From Thermoplasmatota archaeon (GTDB taxonomy: Archaea > Thermoplasmatota > Thermoplasmata > UBA10834), in contig JAUPMC010000136.1 in assembly GCA_030836605.1 (NCBI GenBank), positions 1 through 5,232 on the forward strand: DNA of 5,232 nt, read 5' to 3'. Numbering within the stretch: position 1 is the first letter of the stretch; every line of letters begins with the position of its first letter. Below are positions 1-4,266 of this stretch, in pieces. Under the pieces are notes generated by a model. That model saw only the letters and a list, made by a program, of their open reading frames with translations, had not been told where the DNA came from and did no database searches. A program made the position numbers and the translations under genes.

Positions 1-677
1 CACCTATCGACACCGTGATCGTGCGCGAGAACACCGAGGGACTATACAACCGGCGAGAGGAGGAGGATGCCGAGGGGGTGACCACTCACAGGCGCGTCTC
101 GAGGATGGCCTGCGAGAGGATAGTCGATTTCGCGATCGACCACGCCCTCGCGCTCCACCGGAGGAGCATCTGCGCGGTCCACAAGGCGAATGTGCTGAGG
201 AGGTCGGACGGCCTGTTCCTAGAGGTCTTCAGGGAGCGGATGTCCGCCCGCGGGGCTGGTCTCGTCGCGAGGGACCAGCTCGTAGACTCCGCGGCGATGC
301 TCCTCGTGACAGAACCTTCGAGGTTCGACGTGATGGTGACGCTCAATCTCTACGGAGACATCCTTTCGGATGTCGCCGCCGGAGTCGCTGGAGGCCTCGG
401 GTTCGCCCCGTCAGGGAACATCGGCCCGACGCACTCGGTCTTTGAACCGGCCCACGGTTCGGCCCCCGACATAGCGGGAAGGGGGATCGCGAACCCTACG
501 GCAACGATCCTCGCGGCCGCGATGATGCTGGACCATATCGGCATGGGGAAGGAGACGGCGCGAGTCCAAGCCGCGGTGTGCTCCACCTACGCCTCCGGGG
601 ACTTGACCGTCGACATCGGCGGCCGCCTGGGCTCGGAGGCCTTCACAGACCAAGTGGTCCGAAGACTGCGCGCCTGA
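1..677 (+). CDS. leuB: 3-isopropylmalate / isocitrate-type dehydrogenase, C-terminal part (probable LeuB)
   Basis: Partial gene; the reading frame enters at base 3 and ends at TGA 675-677, giving 225 residues of a family that is usually about 330-350 long, so roughly 105 N-terminal residues lie outside the window. Family members oxidatively decarboxylate a 2-hydroxy acid (isopropylmalate, isocitrate or homoisocitrate) with NAD(P)+ and a divalent metal in the cytoplasm. Seen in fragment numbering: RENTEGLY with the catalytic Tyr (8-15), HKANV with the catalytic Lys (about 60-64), the metal-binding Asp in LVDSAA (95) and the two in YGDILSD (119, 123), and EPAHGSAPDIAG (148-159). The Asp-Ile pair in the last motif is the NAD+ type; NADP+-isocitrate enzymes carry Lys-Tyr there. 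LeuB is inferred from this motif and from ilvB in the same window. Homoisocitrate dehydrogenase (AksF-like) or NAD-isocitrate dehydrogenase remain possible. Its last 35 bp overlap the end of the convergent downstream gene. Confidence 0.88.
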   Translation, partial: PIDTVIVRENTEGLYNRREEEDAEGVTTHRRVSRMACERIVDFAIDHALALHRRSICAVHKANVLRRSDGLFLEVFRERMSARGAGLVARDQLVDSAAMLLVTEPSRFDVMVTLNLYGDILSDVAAGVAGGLGFAPSGNIGPTHSVFEPAHGSAPDIAGRGIANPTATILAAAMMLDHIGMGKETARVQAAVCSTYASGDLTVDIGGRLGSEAFTDQVVRRLRA

Positions 678-1164
678 GCCGCCTGAAGGGCGAGACGGCA
701 GAGGACCACTGACGGGACAGGAACCCGGCGAAACTGACCTCGGGCTCAGACACGCGCGCCTTCCTGAAACCGAGGAACAGGAGCGCGGCGGTGGAACCCA
801 GGAGCAACGCCATCTCCCACGCCGAGAACAGACCGAGATACGCATCCTCCACGAAATCCATGGATATGTGCACTCCCCAGAACACGAGGGGCACGGCGAG
901 CCGCGACGCCGTCGCGACCGGACCCACGACCATGACGGCGACTGGGCTGTGTAGCAAGGACTTCCACTGCCCGTCCGCGCTCGTCAGGGCATCGAAGTCC
1001 AGGACGCTAGTGACACCGTGGACGTCGACATACGCCTTCAATCCGAACAGGTGGTCGATGTCGATGAATGCCCCGAACATGAGCGCTATGAACGCATCAT
1101 TCCTGTCGAGGGACATGACGTATATCAGCAGGAAGCTCACGACGAGGTGCGTTACAGCCAACAT
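643..1164 (-). CDS. Small membrane protein, DUF457/YdjM-like metal-dependent hydrolase type
   Basis: A 173-residue integral membrane protein starting at ATG (complement of 1162-1164) and ending TGA (complement of 643-645). The sequence shows hydrophobic segments at about residues 4-19, 24-40, 74-97 and 114-133, then a basic, Arg-rich tail (134-173) that is probably cytoplasmic. Polar residues that could bind metal are placed as in the DUF457 family: His6 (THL), Asp35/Asp37/His38 (DIDH), His72 in LLHSP, and His99 with Asp103 (WGVHISMD). Members of that family are annotated as membrane-bound metal-dependent hydrolases, but the substrate is generally unknown and I do not assign one. No clear Shine-Dalgarno precedes the ATG; a TATA-like element (1206-1213) would start a transcript only some 15-20 nt ahead. 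It overlaps the end of the leuB-like gene convergently and lies downstream of tRNA-Leu on the same strand. Family assignment is by motif only. Confidence 0.75.
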   Translation of the reverse strand: MLAVTHLVVSFLLIYVMSLDRNDAFIALMFGAFIDIDHLFGLKAYVDVHGVTSVLDFDALTSADGQWKSLLHSPVAVMVVGPVATASRLAVPLVFWGVHISMDFVEDAYLGLFSAWEMALLLGSTAALLFLGFRKARVSEPEVSFAGFLSRQWSSAVSPFRRLRRAVFGPLGL

Positions 1165-1205
1165 GAGTCTTCAGAGCCTGGTCGTCTCATCGATTATCCG
1201 CCTGG

Positions 1206-1213
1206 GTATATCT
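1206..1213 (-). promoter_or_regulatory. Candidate TATA box for the DUF457-like gene
   Basis: On the minus strand the sequence AGATATAC lies about 42-49 bases ahead of the ATG at 1164. With the usual archaeal TATA-to-start distance (about 25 bp) transcription would begin near 1180-1185, giving a very short leader, which matches the absence of a clear Shine-Dalgarno. Inferred from spacing and composition only. Confidence 0.35.
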
Positions 1214-1256
1214 CGATGTCGGTGTCTCCCGGGCCCGTGCACGCGCGTTCTGTTGG

Positions 1257-1261
1257 AAAAA
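1257..1261 (-). terminator. Oligo-T terminator after tRNA-Leu
   Basis: Six bases past the 3' end of the tRNA the minus strand reads five consecutive T residues in an otherwise GC-rich context. Archaeal RNA polymerase commonly terminates at such short T runs without a hairpin. It would separate the tRNA transcript from the downstream membrane-protein gene, which has its own TATA-like element. Confidence 0.45.
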
Positions 1262-1266
1262 GGAAG

Positions 1267-1351
1267 TGCGGGGGCTGAGATTCGAACTCAGGGACCCCTT
1301 CGGGACCAGACCCTCAATCTGGCGCCGTTGACCGGGCTTGGCTACCCCCGC
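1267..1351 (-). tRNA. tRNA-Leu(GAG)
   Basis: An 85-nt class II tRNA. The acceptor stem GCGGGGG (complement of 1345-1351) pairs fully with CCCCCGC (complement of 1268-1274), followed by discriminator A (1267). The D stem GCC/GGC, the anticodon stem CCAGA/TCTGG, a long variable arm with CCC-GAAG-GGG, and the T arm CTGAG-TTCGAAT-CTCAG are all intact. The seven-base anticodon loop TTGAGGG puts GAG at 1313-1315, so it reads CUC and CUU leucine codons. A discriminator and a long variable arm are expected of tRNA-Leu. No intron is present and CCA is not encoded (the next bases are CTT), as is common in archaea. It is transcribed away from the mttB-like gene. Confidence 0.97.
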
Positions 1352-1374
1352 GTTATGGTGGCTGGCCCGCCTTC

Positions 1375-1387
1375 GTAAAGCGTTTAC
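1375..1387. repeat. 13-bp inverted repeat GTAAA-GCG-TTTAC
   Basis: A short AT-rich dyad with five-base arms and a three-base centre, 24 bp upstream of the tRNA-Leu 5' end and just downstream of its candidate TATA box. It would lie near the tRNA transcription start, so it could be an operator, or simply initiator-region sequence. No function can be assigned. Confidence 0.3.
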
Positions 1388-1388
1388 C

Positions 1389-1403
1389 GATTAAAGCCTT
1401 TCG
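1389..1403 (-). promoter_or_regulatory. Candidate BRE/TATA promoter of tRNA-Leu
   Basis: The minus strand reads CGAAAGG followed by CTTTAAT: a purine-rich BRE-like stretch ahead of a TATA-like element, about 38-45 bases before the mature tRNA 5' end. A transcription start about 25 bp downstream would leave a 5' leader of some 10-20 nt for RNase P to remove, a normal arrangement in archaea. Confidence 0.4.
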
Positions 1404-1406
1404 TTG

Positions 1407-1427
1407 GCGGGCAGTCGCGACTCCCGC
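1407..1427. promoter_or_regulatory. Imperfect dyad with AGTC-GC-GACT core upstream of mttB-like gene
   Basis: Arms GCGGG (1407-1411) and CCCGC (1423-1427) flank a perfect ten-base palindrome AGTCGCGACT (1413-1422), with one unpaired C at 1412. The core half-site GACT recurs in a second dyad at 1453-1465, so this may be the distal half of a two-site regulatory region. It lies about 45 bp ahead of the candidate TATA box. The call rests on symmetry alone. Confidence 0.35.
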
Positions 1428-1452
1428 GCTTCGGCCGCCTCCGGGCAAGGGC

Positions 1453-1465
1453 GAGTCACAGACTC
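1453..1465. promoter_or_regulatory. Dyad GAGTC-ACA-GACTC just upstream of the mttB TATA box
   Basis: Perfect five-base arms around a three-base centre, ending 3 bp before the candidate TATA box, where an archaeal activator or a TFB-blocking repressor would bind. It repeats the GACT(C) half-site of the dyad at 1407-1427; the two centres are about 41-42 bp apart, close to four helical turns. This spacing would put both sites on the same DNA face. Confidence 0.38.
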
Positions 1466-1467
1466 AT

Positions 1468-1478
1468 GAAATAAATAC
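1468..1478 (+). promoter_or_regulatory. Candidate TATA box of the mttB-like gene
   Basis: GAAATAAATAC is the most AT-rich stretch in this otherwise GC-rich intergenic region. A transcription start about 25 bp downstream (near 1497-1502) would give a leader of about 55 nt that contains the 1512-1529 hairpin and the Shine-Dalgarno at 1542-1547. Confidence 0.5.
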
Positions 1479-1511
1479 TCTGTTGCGATACCCTCTCACA
1501 ACATCTTGGGA

Positions 1512-1529
1512 CCGGGGCACATGCTCCGG
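1512..1529 (+). other. Stem-loop in the 5' leader of the mttB-like gene
   Basis: CCGGGGC (1512-1518) pairs with GCTCCGG (1523-1529), seven pairs including one G-U, around a four-base loop. It ends 12 nt before the Shine-Dalgarno. It may be a structural element of the leader or chance in GC-rich DNA; nothing shows a ligand-binding fold, and I do not call it a riboswitch. Confidence 0.35.
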
Positions 1530-1541
1530 AATCAAGACGGC

Positions 1542-1547
1542 AGGGGA
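1542..1547 (+). promoter_or_regulatory. Shine-Dalgarno deciding the mttB-like start
   Basis: AGGGGA lies 8 nt before ATG 1556 but only 2 nt before the in-frame GTG at 1550. The spacing favours ATG 1556 as the true start. Confidence 0.55.
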
Positions 1548-1555
1548 ATGTGCAA

Positions 1556-3022
1556 ATGATAGGATTCCCAAGGGGAAAGATCGCGTTCCGCATGCTCCAG
1601 GACAGCGACCTGGAGTCACTTCACTGGGGAACGTTGGACGTGCTTGAGAACGCCGGCATCAAGGTCGTCAGCGAGGAGTGCCTGAAACTGCTCGAGGACG
1701 CGGGGTGCACAGTCGACAGGAAGCAGAGCCTCGCGAAGATCCCGGGCAACCTTGTCGAAGAGGCGATAAGCAAGGCCAAGAAGAACATCACGCTCTGCGC
1801 CAGGAATCCGAAGAACGACGTCGTCCTCGACGGGAGGCGGACATTCTGCTGTACCGACGGCAACGGGACGAGTGTCATGGACTTCGAGACCGGCAAGAGG
1901 AGGATGTCGACCAGCAAGGATCTGGCCACGGTAGGCAAGGTCGCCAACGCGCTGGACTCCGCCCATATCTTCTGGCCGTGCATCAGCTGCCAGGACATCC
2001 CTGACTACTACCGGCATGTCGCGGACCTCAAGGTCGCCCTCATGAACATCGAGAAGCACGTCCAGGTCGAGACCACGAGCCACAGGAGAGAGGCGCAGTG
2101 GCTGGTCAAGCTCGGCACCGCGCTCGCCGGAGACGAGAAATCCCTCAGAAGGAGGCCAATATTCTCGTCGATGCACTGCCCGTTCTCCCCGCTACAGCTC
2201 GACGGTGGGTCCACTGAAGGAGCTCTCGCCCTCGCCAGGGCCGGCGTGCCGATATCGTTCTACGGCATGCCACAGGCAGGCATAACCGGGCCTGTGACCC
2301 TCGCAGGGTCGATCATAGTCAACAACGCGGAGGTCCTCGGTGGCCTGACGATGGCGCAGCTGGCGGCCCCCGGTTCACCGTTCATGTACGGCACGGGTGG
2401 CGCGGCCTTCGACATGAAGACGATGACCTGGGCCGGAGGCGGCCCTGAGCGCGCCCTGATATCCGCCGGGGCAGGCGAGCTCGCGCACTTCTACGGGTTC
2501 CCGATACTCTGCGGCGGCATAGTCACATCCGCCAAGGTCCCAGGGCCTCAGTCGTGCTACGAGAAGATGTCGAGCGGGCTTCCCCAGTTCTACGCGGGCT
2601 GCGACATGGTCGCCGGCCTGGGCCTCCTGGACGATGTCACGATGCTCTCGTACGAGCAGATGGTGATAGACAACGAGATGGTCAAGATTATGGCGAGGCT
2701 CGCGCAGGGCGTCGTCGTGGACGACGACCACATGGCCATAGACCTCATCAAGAAGGTCGGCCCCGGTGGCAGCTTCCTCCCGGAGAGGCACACCATGGCG
2801 TGGCTGAACAAGGAGCACTTCATAACCGAAATCACGGACAGGCGCACGGGCGAGCTGTGGGAGGCGGACGGCAAGAAGAGCGTCGTCGACCGCGCCCATG
2901 AGAAGGCCGCGAGGATCATGAAGGAACACCAGGTACAGCCCGTATCGCCAGATGTCGCGAGACAGTTCGAGATGATTGTCTCCGACGCTGAGAAGGACAT
3001 CAAGCAGCACGGCCTGGAATAA
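1556..3022 (+). CDS. MttB-superfamily (COG5598) methyltransferase, non-pyrrolysine type
   Basis: Full-length: 488 residues from ATG 1556, or 490 from GTG 1550; family members are usually about 470-500. MttB-superfamily enzymes transfer a methyl group from trimethylamine or quaternary amines (glycine betaine, proline betaine, carnitine) to a cognate corrinoid protein in the cytoplasm. Family features in 490-residue numbering: a DGNGTSVMDFETGKRR segment (103-118), Gly/Pro-rich strands of the TIM barrel (about 236-285), GGGPERALISAGAGELAHFYGFP (296-318), TSAKVPGPQSCYEK (326-339), YEQMVIDNE (368-376), VGPGGSFLPERHT (403-415) and a C-terminal RAHEKAARIMKEH helix (448-460). The frame has no internal TAG and ends at TAA, so it lacks the pyrrolysine of methanogen trimethylamine MttB. 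This argues for a betaine-like substrate, which I infer and cannot specify. No corrinoid protein (MttC) or activator (RamA) is adjacent, which is unusual. The start is chosen on Shine-Dalgarno spacing. Confidence 0.9.
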   Translation: MIGFPRGKIAFRMLQDSDLESLHWGTLDVLENAGIKVVSEECLKLLEDAGCTVDRKQSLAKIPGNLVEEAISKAKKNITLCARNPKNDVVLDGRRTFCCTDGNGTSVMDFETGKRRMSTSKDLATVGKVANALDSAHIFWPCISCQDIPDYYRHVADLKVALMNIEKHVQVETTSHRREAQWLVKLGTALAGDEKSLRRRPIFSSMHCPFSPLQLDGGSTEGALALARAGVPISFYGMPQAGITGPVTLAGSIIVNNAEVLGGLTMAQLAAPGSPFMYGTGGAAFDMKTMTWAGGGPERALISAGAGELAHFYGFPILCGGIVTSAKVPGPQSCYEKMSSGLPQFYAGCDMVAGLGLLDDVTMLSYEQMVIDNEMVKIMARLAQGVVVDDDHMAIDLIKKVGPGGSFLPERHTMAWLNKEHFITEITDRRTGELWEADGKKSVVDRAHEKAARIMKEHQVQPVSPDVARQFEMIVSDAEKDIKQHGLE

Positions 3023-3050
3023 GTACTCCGGCAAAATCTATTAGGCCAAA

Positions 3051-3095
3051 CCAGCTTCGGGCTGGACGGAGGGTGGAGGAGCCGCCCAGCCCCGA
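3051..3095 (+). other. Two competing hairpins between the mttB-like and PLP-enzyme genes
   Basis: GCTGG at 3061-3065 can pair with CCAGC at 3051-3055 (five-base loop TTCGG), or, as part of GGGCTGG (3059-3065), with CCAGCCC at 3086-3092. The second stem extends past an A-C mismatch by CGG/CCG (3067-3069 with 3082-3084), leaving a purine-rich loop. The two folds exclude each other. No T run follows, so a classical terminator is not supported. Possible roles are transcript 3'-end stabilisation for the upstream gene or leader control of the downstream gene. Confidence 0.4.
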
Positions 3096-3109
3096 GAAAC
3101 CTCTTCCAC

Positions 3110-3114
3110 AGGTG
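3110..3114 (+). promoter_or_regulatory. Shine-Dalgarno supporting the TTG start at 3120
   Basis: AGGTG, complementary to the 3' end of archaeal 16S rRNA, lies 5 nt ahead of TTG 3120. No in-frame ATG or GTG occurs before residue 12 (ATG at 3153), and that ATG lacks a comparable upstream site, so the rare TTG start is preferred. Confidence 0.6.
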
Positions 3115-3119
3115 CTACT

Positions 3120-4067
3120 TTGATCCAATCCGAGCTGATACGGGACTTCGAGATGCAGATGCGCGAGCTGCGCATAGGCCATACGGTTCTAAAGAGGGCT
3201 CAGAAGCTCGAGAAGAAGCTAGGCGTCAGGCGCCTCCATCTCAAGCTCGAGGGGGAGAACCCGTCCGGGACGCACAAAGACCGGATGGCGCTGCTCCTGG
3301 CCCTGGACGCCAGGAACAAGGGCAAGAAGGTCATGGCCGCGGTGACCTGCGGCAACTACGGCGCCGCGCTCGCTTATGTATGTGGAAAGCTGGACATGCA
3401 GTGCCAGATATACGTGCCGTCGACCTTCGCCGCCACGAGGAACAAGGACATCGAGGCGTACGGGGGCCGCATAGTCGTCGCGGAAGGGGACTACGAGGCC
3501 GCCCTCAACGCGTCCCTCCGGGACATAGACAGGAACGGATGGTACAACGCGAACCCCGGAGGGACGAACAAGGAGATTGCCGTGTACTCGTACTCGTTCA
3601 TCTCGAAGGAGATGGCCGTGGAGCTGGGAGGGCAGCCGGACTGGGTCTCGGTCCCGTTCGGGAACGGCACGCTCATCGCCGGCGTCTGGCAGGGTTTCAG
3701 GTCGATGAGCATGAAACCAAGGATACTCGGGTACTCCAACAACAACTCGGCCGTGCGGGGACTTGTGAACAAGTCCAAACAGCCGATCCCGGTCCCCGAC
3801 CTGCAGATAACGCACATCAACGAGCCCCTCTCGGGCAACTTCCTCCTCGACGACAAGGAGGGCATGGAGGCGGTCCTCGACTCCAACGGCGCCGCGTTCG
3901 AAGTCTCCGATGAGGAGCTCCTCAAAGCGTCGAAGCTCATCATGGCGCAGGAGGGCATCGACGTGTTGCCGGCCTCCGCGGGCGCTGTCAAGGCGATTGA
4001 AGACTTGGACTCGAGGAACCACACGTTCGTCGCGGTCTTGACCGGCCGCGGCCACGGTCAAGCCTGA
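3120..4067 (+). CDS. Threonine synthase-like PLP-dependent enzyme (fold type II), short form
   Basis: A 315-residue cytoplasmic enzyme of the fold type II PLP group. The PLP Schiff-base lysine is Lys53 in EGENPSGTHKDRMA (45-57), equivalent to NPTGSFKDR of threonine synthase. A phosphate-binding loop reads CGNYGAA (78-84), a glycine loop GNGT follows (181-184), and EVSDEELLKASKLIMAQEGIDVLPASAGAV (261-290) is a hallmark stretch of threonine synthase and relatives. The C-terminal TGRGHG (308-313) matches their final strand. It is shorter than typical archaeal threonine synthases (about 350-420) because the N-terminal zinc-ribbon-like part is missing. THKDR in place of SFKDR and Tyr in the GN-x-G loop, where Ala or Thr is common, suggest an altered substrate. 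Cysteate synthase and other threonine synthase paralogues are alternatives. It lies 97 bp after the mttB-like gene on the same strand, so co-transcription is possible. The TTG start is supported by AGGTG at 3110. Confidence 0.85.
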   Translation: MIQSELIRDFEMQMRELRIGHTVLKRAQKLEKKLGVRRLHLKLEGENPSGTHKDRMALLLALDARNKGKKVMAAVTCGNYGAALAYVCGKLDMQCQIYVPSTFAATRNKDIEAYGGRIVVAEGDYEAALNASLRDIDRNGWYNANPGGTNKEIAVYSYSFISKEMAVELGGQPDWVSVPFGNGTLIAGVWQGFRSMSMKPRILGYSNNNSAVRGLVNKSKQPIPVPDLQITHINEPLSGNFLLDDKEGMEAVLDSNGAAFEVSDEELLKASKLIMAQEGIDVLPASAGAVKAIEDLDSRNHTFVAVLTGRGHGQA

Positions 4068-4070
4068 GAG

Positions 4071-4090
4071 GATGGACACAAATGTCCATC
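4071..4090. promoter_or_regulatory. Operator-like dyad 1 upstream of ilvB: GATGGACA-N4-TGTCCATC
   Basis: A perfect inverted repeat with eight-base arms and a four-base centre (CAAA), beginning 3 bp after the stop codon of the PLP enzyme. A related copy follows at 4096-4115, and a strong TATA box at 4121. The two copies in tandem ahead of a promoter point to a dimeric transcription factor site rather than a terminator, and no T run follows it. The regulator is not identifiable from this window. Confidence 0.6.
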
Positions 4091-4095
4091 AGCGT

Positions 4096-4115
4096 GATGG
4101 ACATAGTCGTCCAAA
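4096..4115. promoter_or_regulatory. Operator-like dyad 2 upstream of ilvB: GATGGACA-N4-CGTCCA
   Basis: A degenerate second copy of the dyad at 4071-4090: the left half-site GATGGACA is identical, the spacer is again four bases, and the right half-site keeps GTCCA (13 of 16 half-site bases agree). The copies are offset by 25 bp. It ends about 5 bp upstream of the TATA box, overlapping the expected BRE, where binding could help or block TFB. Confidence 0.5.
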
Positions 4116-4120
4116 CAACA

Positions 4121-4128
4121 TTTTAATA
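4121..4128 (+). promoter_or_regulatory. TATA box of the leader-ilvB transcription unit
   Basis: TTTTAATA is the best TATA-box match in the window, in an AT-rich patch surrounded by GC-rich DNA. The usual 25-30 bp spacing puts transcription start at about 4147-4155, at or just ahead of the ATG at 4153, so the mRNA would be leaderless or nearly so. This shows that ilvB probably has its own promoter, apart from the upstream genes. Confidence 0.65.
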
Positions 4129-4152
4129 CATCAAGGCACATTGCCAGCCCCG

Positions 4153-4239
4153 ATGGACGCAACCGCAGGTCAAGTGAAGCTGATTCTTCTCGGCGTGACC
4201 CTAGGGGTCCTTGTCGACCTGCGGATCGAAGGCCTGTAA
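4153..4239 (+). CDS. Putative 28-aa branched-chain-amino-acid-rich leader peptide of ilvB
   Basis: ATG 4153 to TAA 4237-4239, 28 codons. Seven Leu, four Val and two Ile make 13 of 28 residues; the core VKLILLGVTLGVLVDL (residues 8-23) holds ten of them, or eleven with the following Ile25. It lies directly upstream of ilvB, whose product starts branched-chain amino acid synthesis, as leader peptides do ahead of bacterial ilv operons. It has no Shine-Dalgarno, but its ATG falls where the TATA box predicts transcription to begin, which fits leaderless translation. Three of its seven Leu codons are CTT or CTA and one Ile codon is ATT; these look less frequent in the neighbouring ilvB, where CTC and CTG dominate. 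Regulation of ilvB by stalling on this ORF is inferred. Alternatives are a small hydrophobic membrane peptide or a chance ORF. Confidence 0.5.
   Translation: MDATAGQVKLILLGVTLGVLVDLRIEGL
4163..4224 (+). promoter_or_regulatory. Self-complementary RNA elements inside the leader ORF
   Basis: CCGCAGGTC (4163-4171) is perfectly complementary to GACCTGCGG (4216-4224); AAG (4172-4174) can continue the stem with CTT (4210-4212) past a three-base bulge. Within the loop GACCC (4197-4201) pairs with GGGTC (4205-4209). TCCTTG at 4208-4213 is in turn complementary to CAAGGA at 4286-4291, which overlaps the ilvB Shine-Dalgarno. A ribosome moving through the leader would have to open the long stem, so translation and folding are coupled. 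The direction of control cannot be decided from sequence alone. Confidence 0.4.
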
Positions 4240-4266
4240 CGGGCGCGCGACCTTTGGGGTGTTGTG

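Noticed and set aside
791..1378. 195-codon + strand open frame across the membrane-protein gene and tRNA
   Set aside because: It runs through the tRNA-Leu and opposite a gene with membrane segments and conserved His/Asp motifs; its own translation resembles nothing known.
1556..3022. Pyrrolysine (in-frame TAG) in the MttB-like protein
   Set aside because: The frame is continuous from ATG to TAA with no internal TAG, so this is the non-pyrrolysine branch.
2375..3034. 219-codon open frame antisense to the mttB-like gene
   Set aside because: GC-rich codon periodicity opens antisense frames; the translation is rich in Arg, His, Leu and Val with no family motif, while the + strand matches MttB throughout.
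3059..3081. G-quadruplex in the mttB/PLP-enzyme spacer
   Set aside because: Only two-G tiers with short irregular spacing are available in a GC-rich background; a hairpin explains the segment equally well.
3219..4079. 286-codon open frame antisense to the PLP enzyme
   Set aside because: Nearly coextensive with a clear fold type II enzyme; the composition (Arg/Val-rich, no recognisable motifs) is that of a shadow frame.
4071..4090. Intrinsic terminator of the PLP-enzyme gene
   Set aside because: The stem is perfect, but no T run follows it, and a near-copy abuts the next promoter; an operator explains it better.
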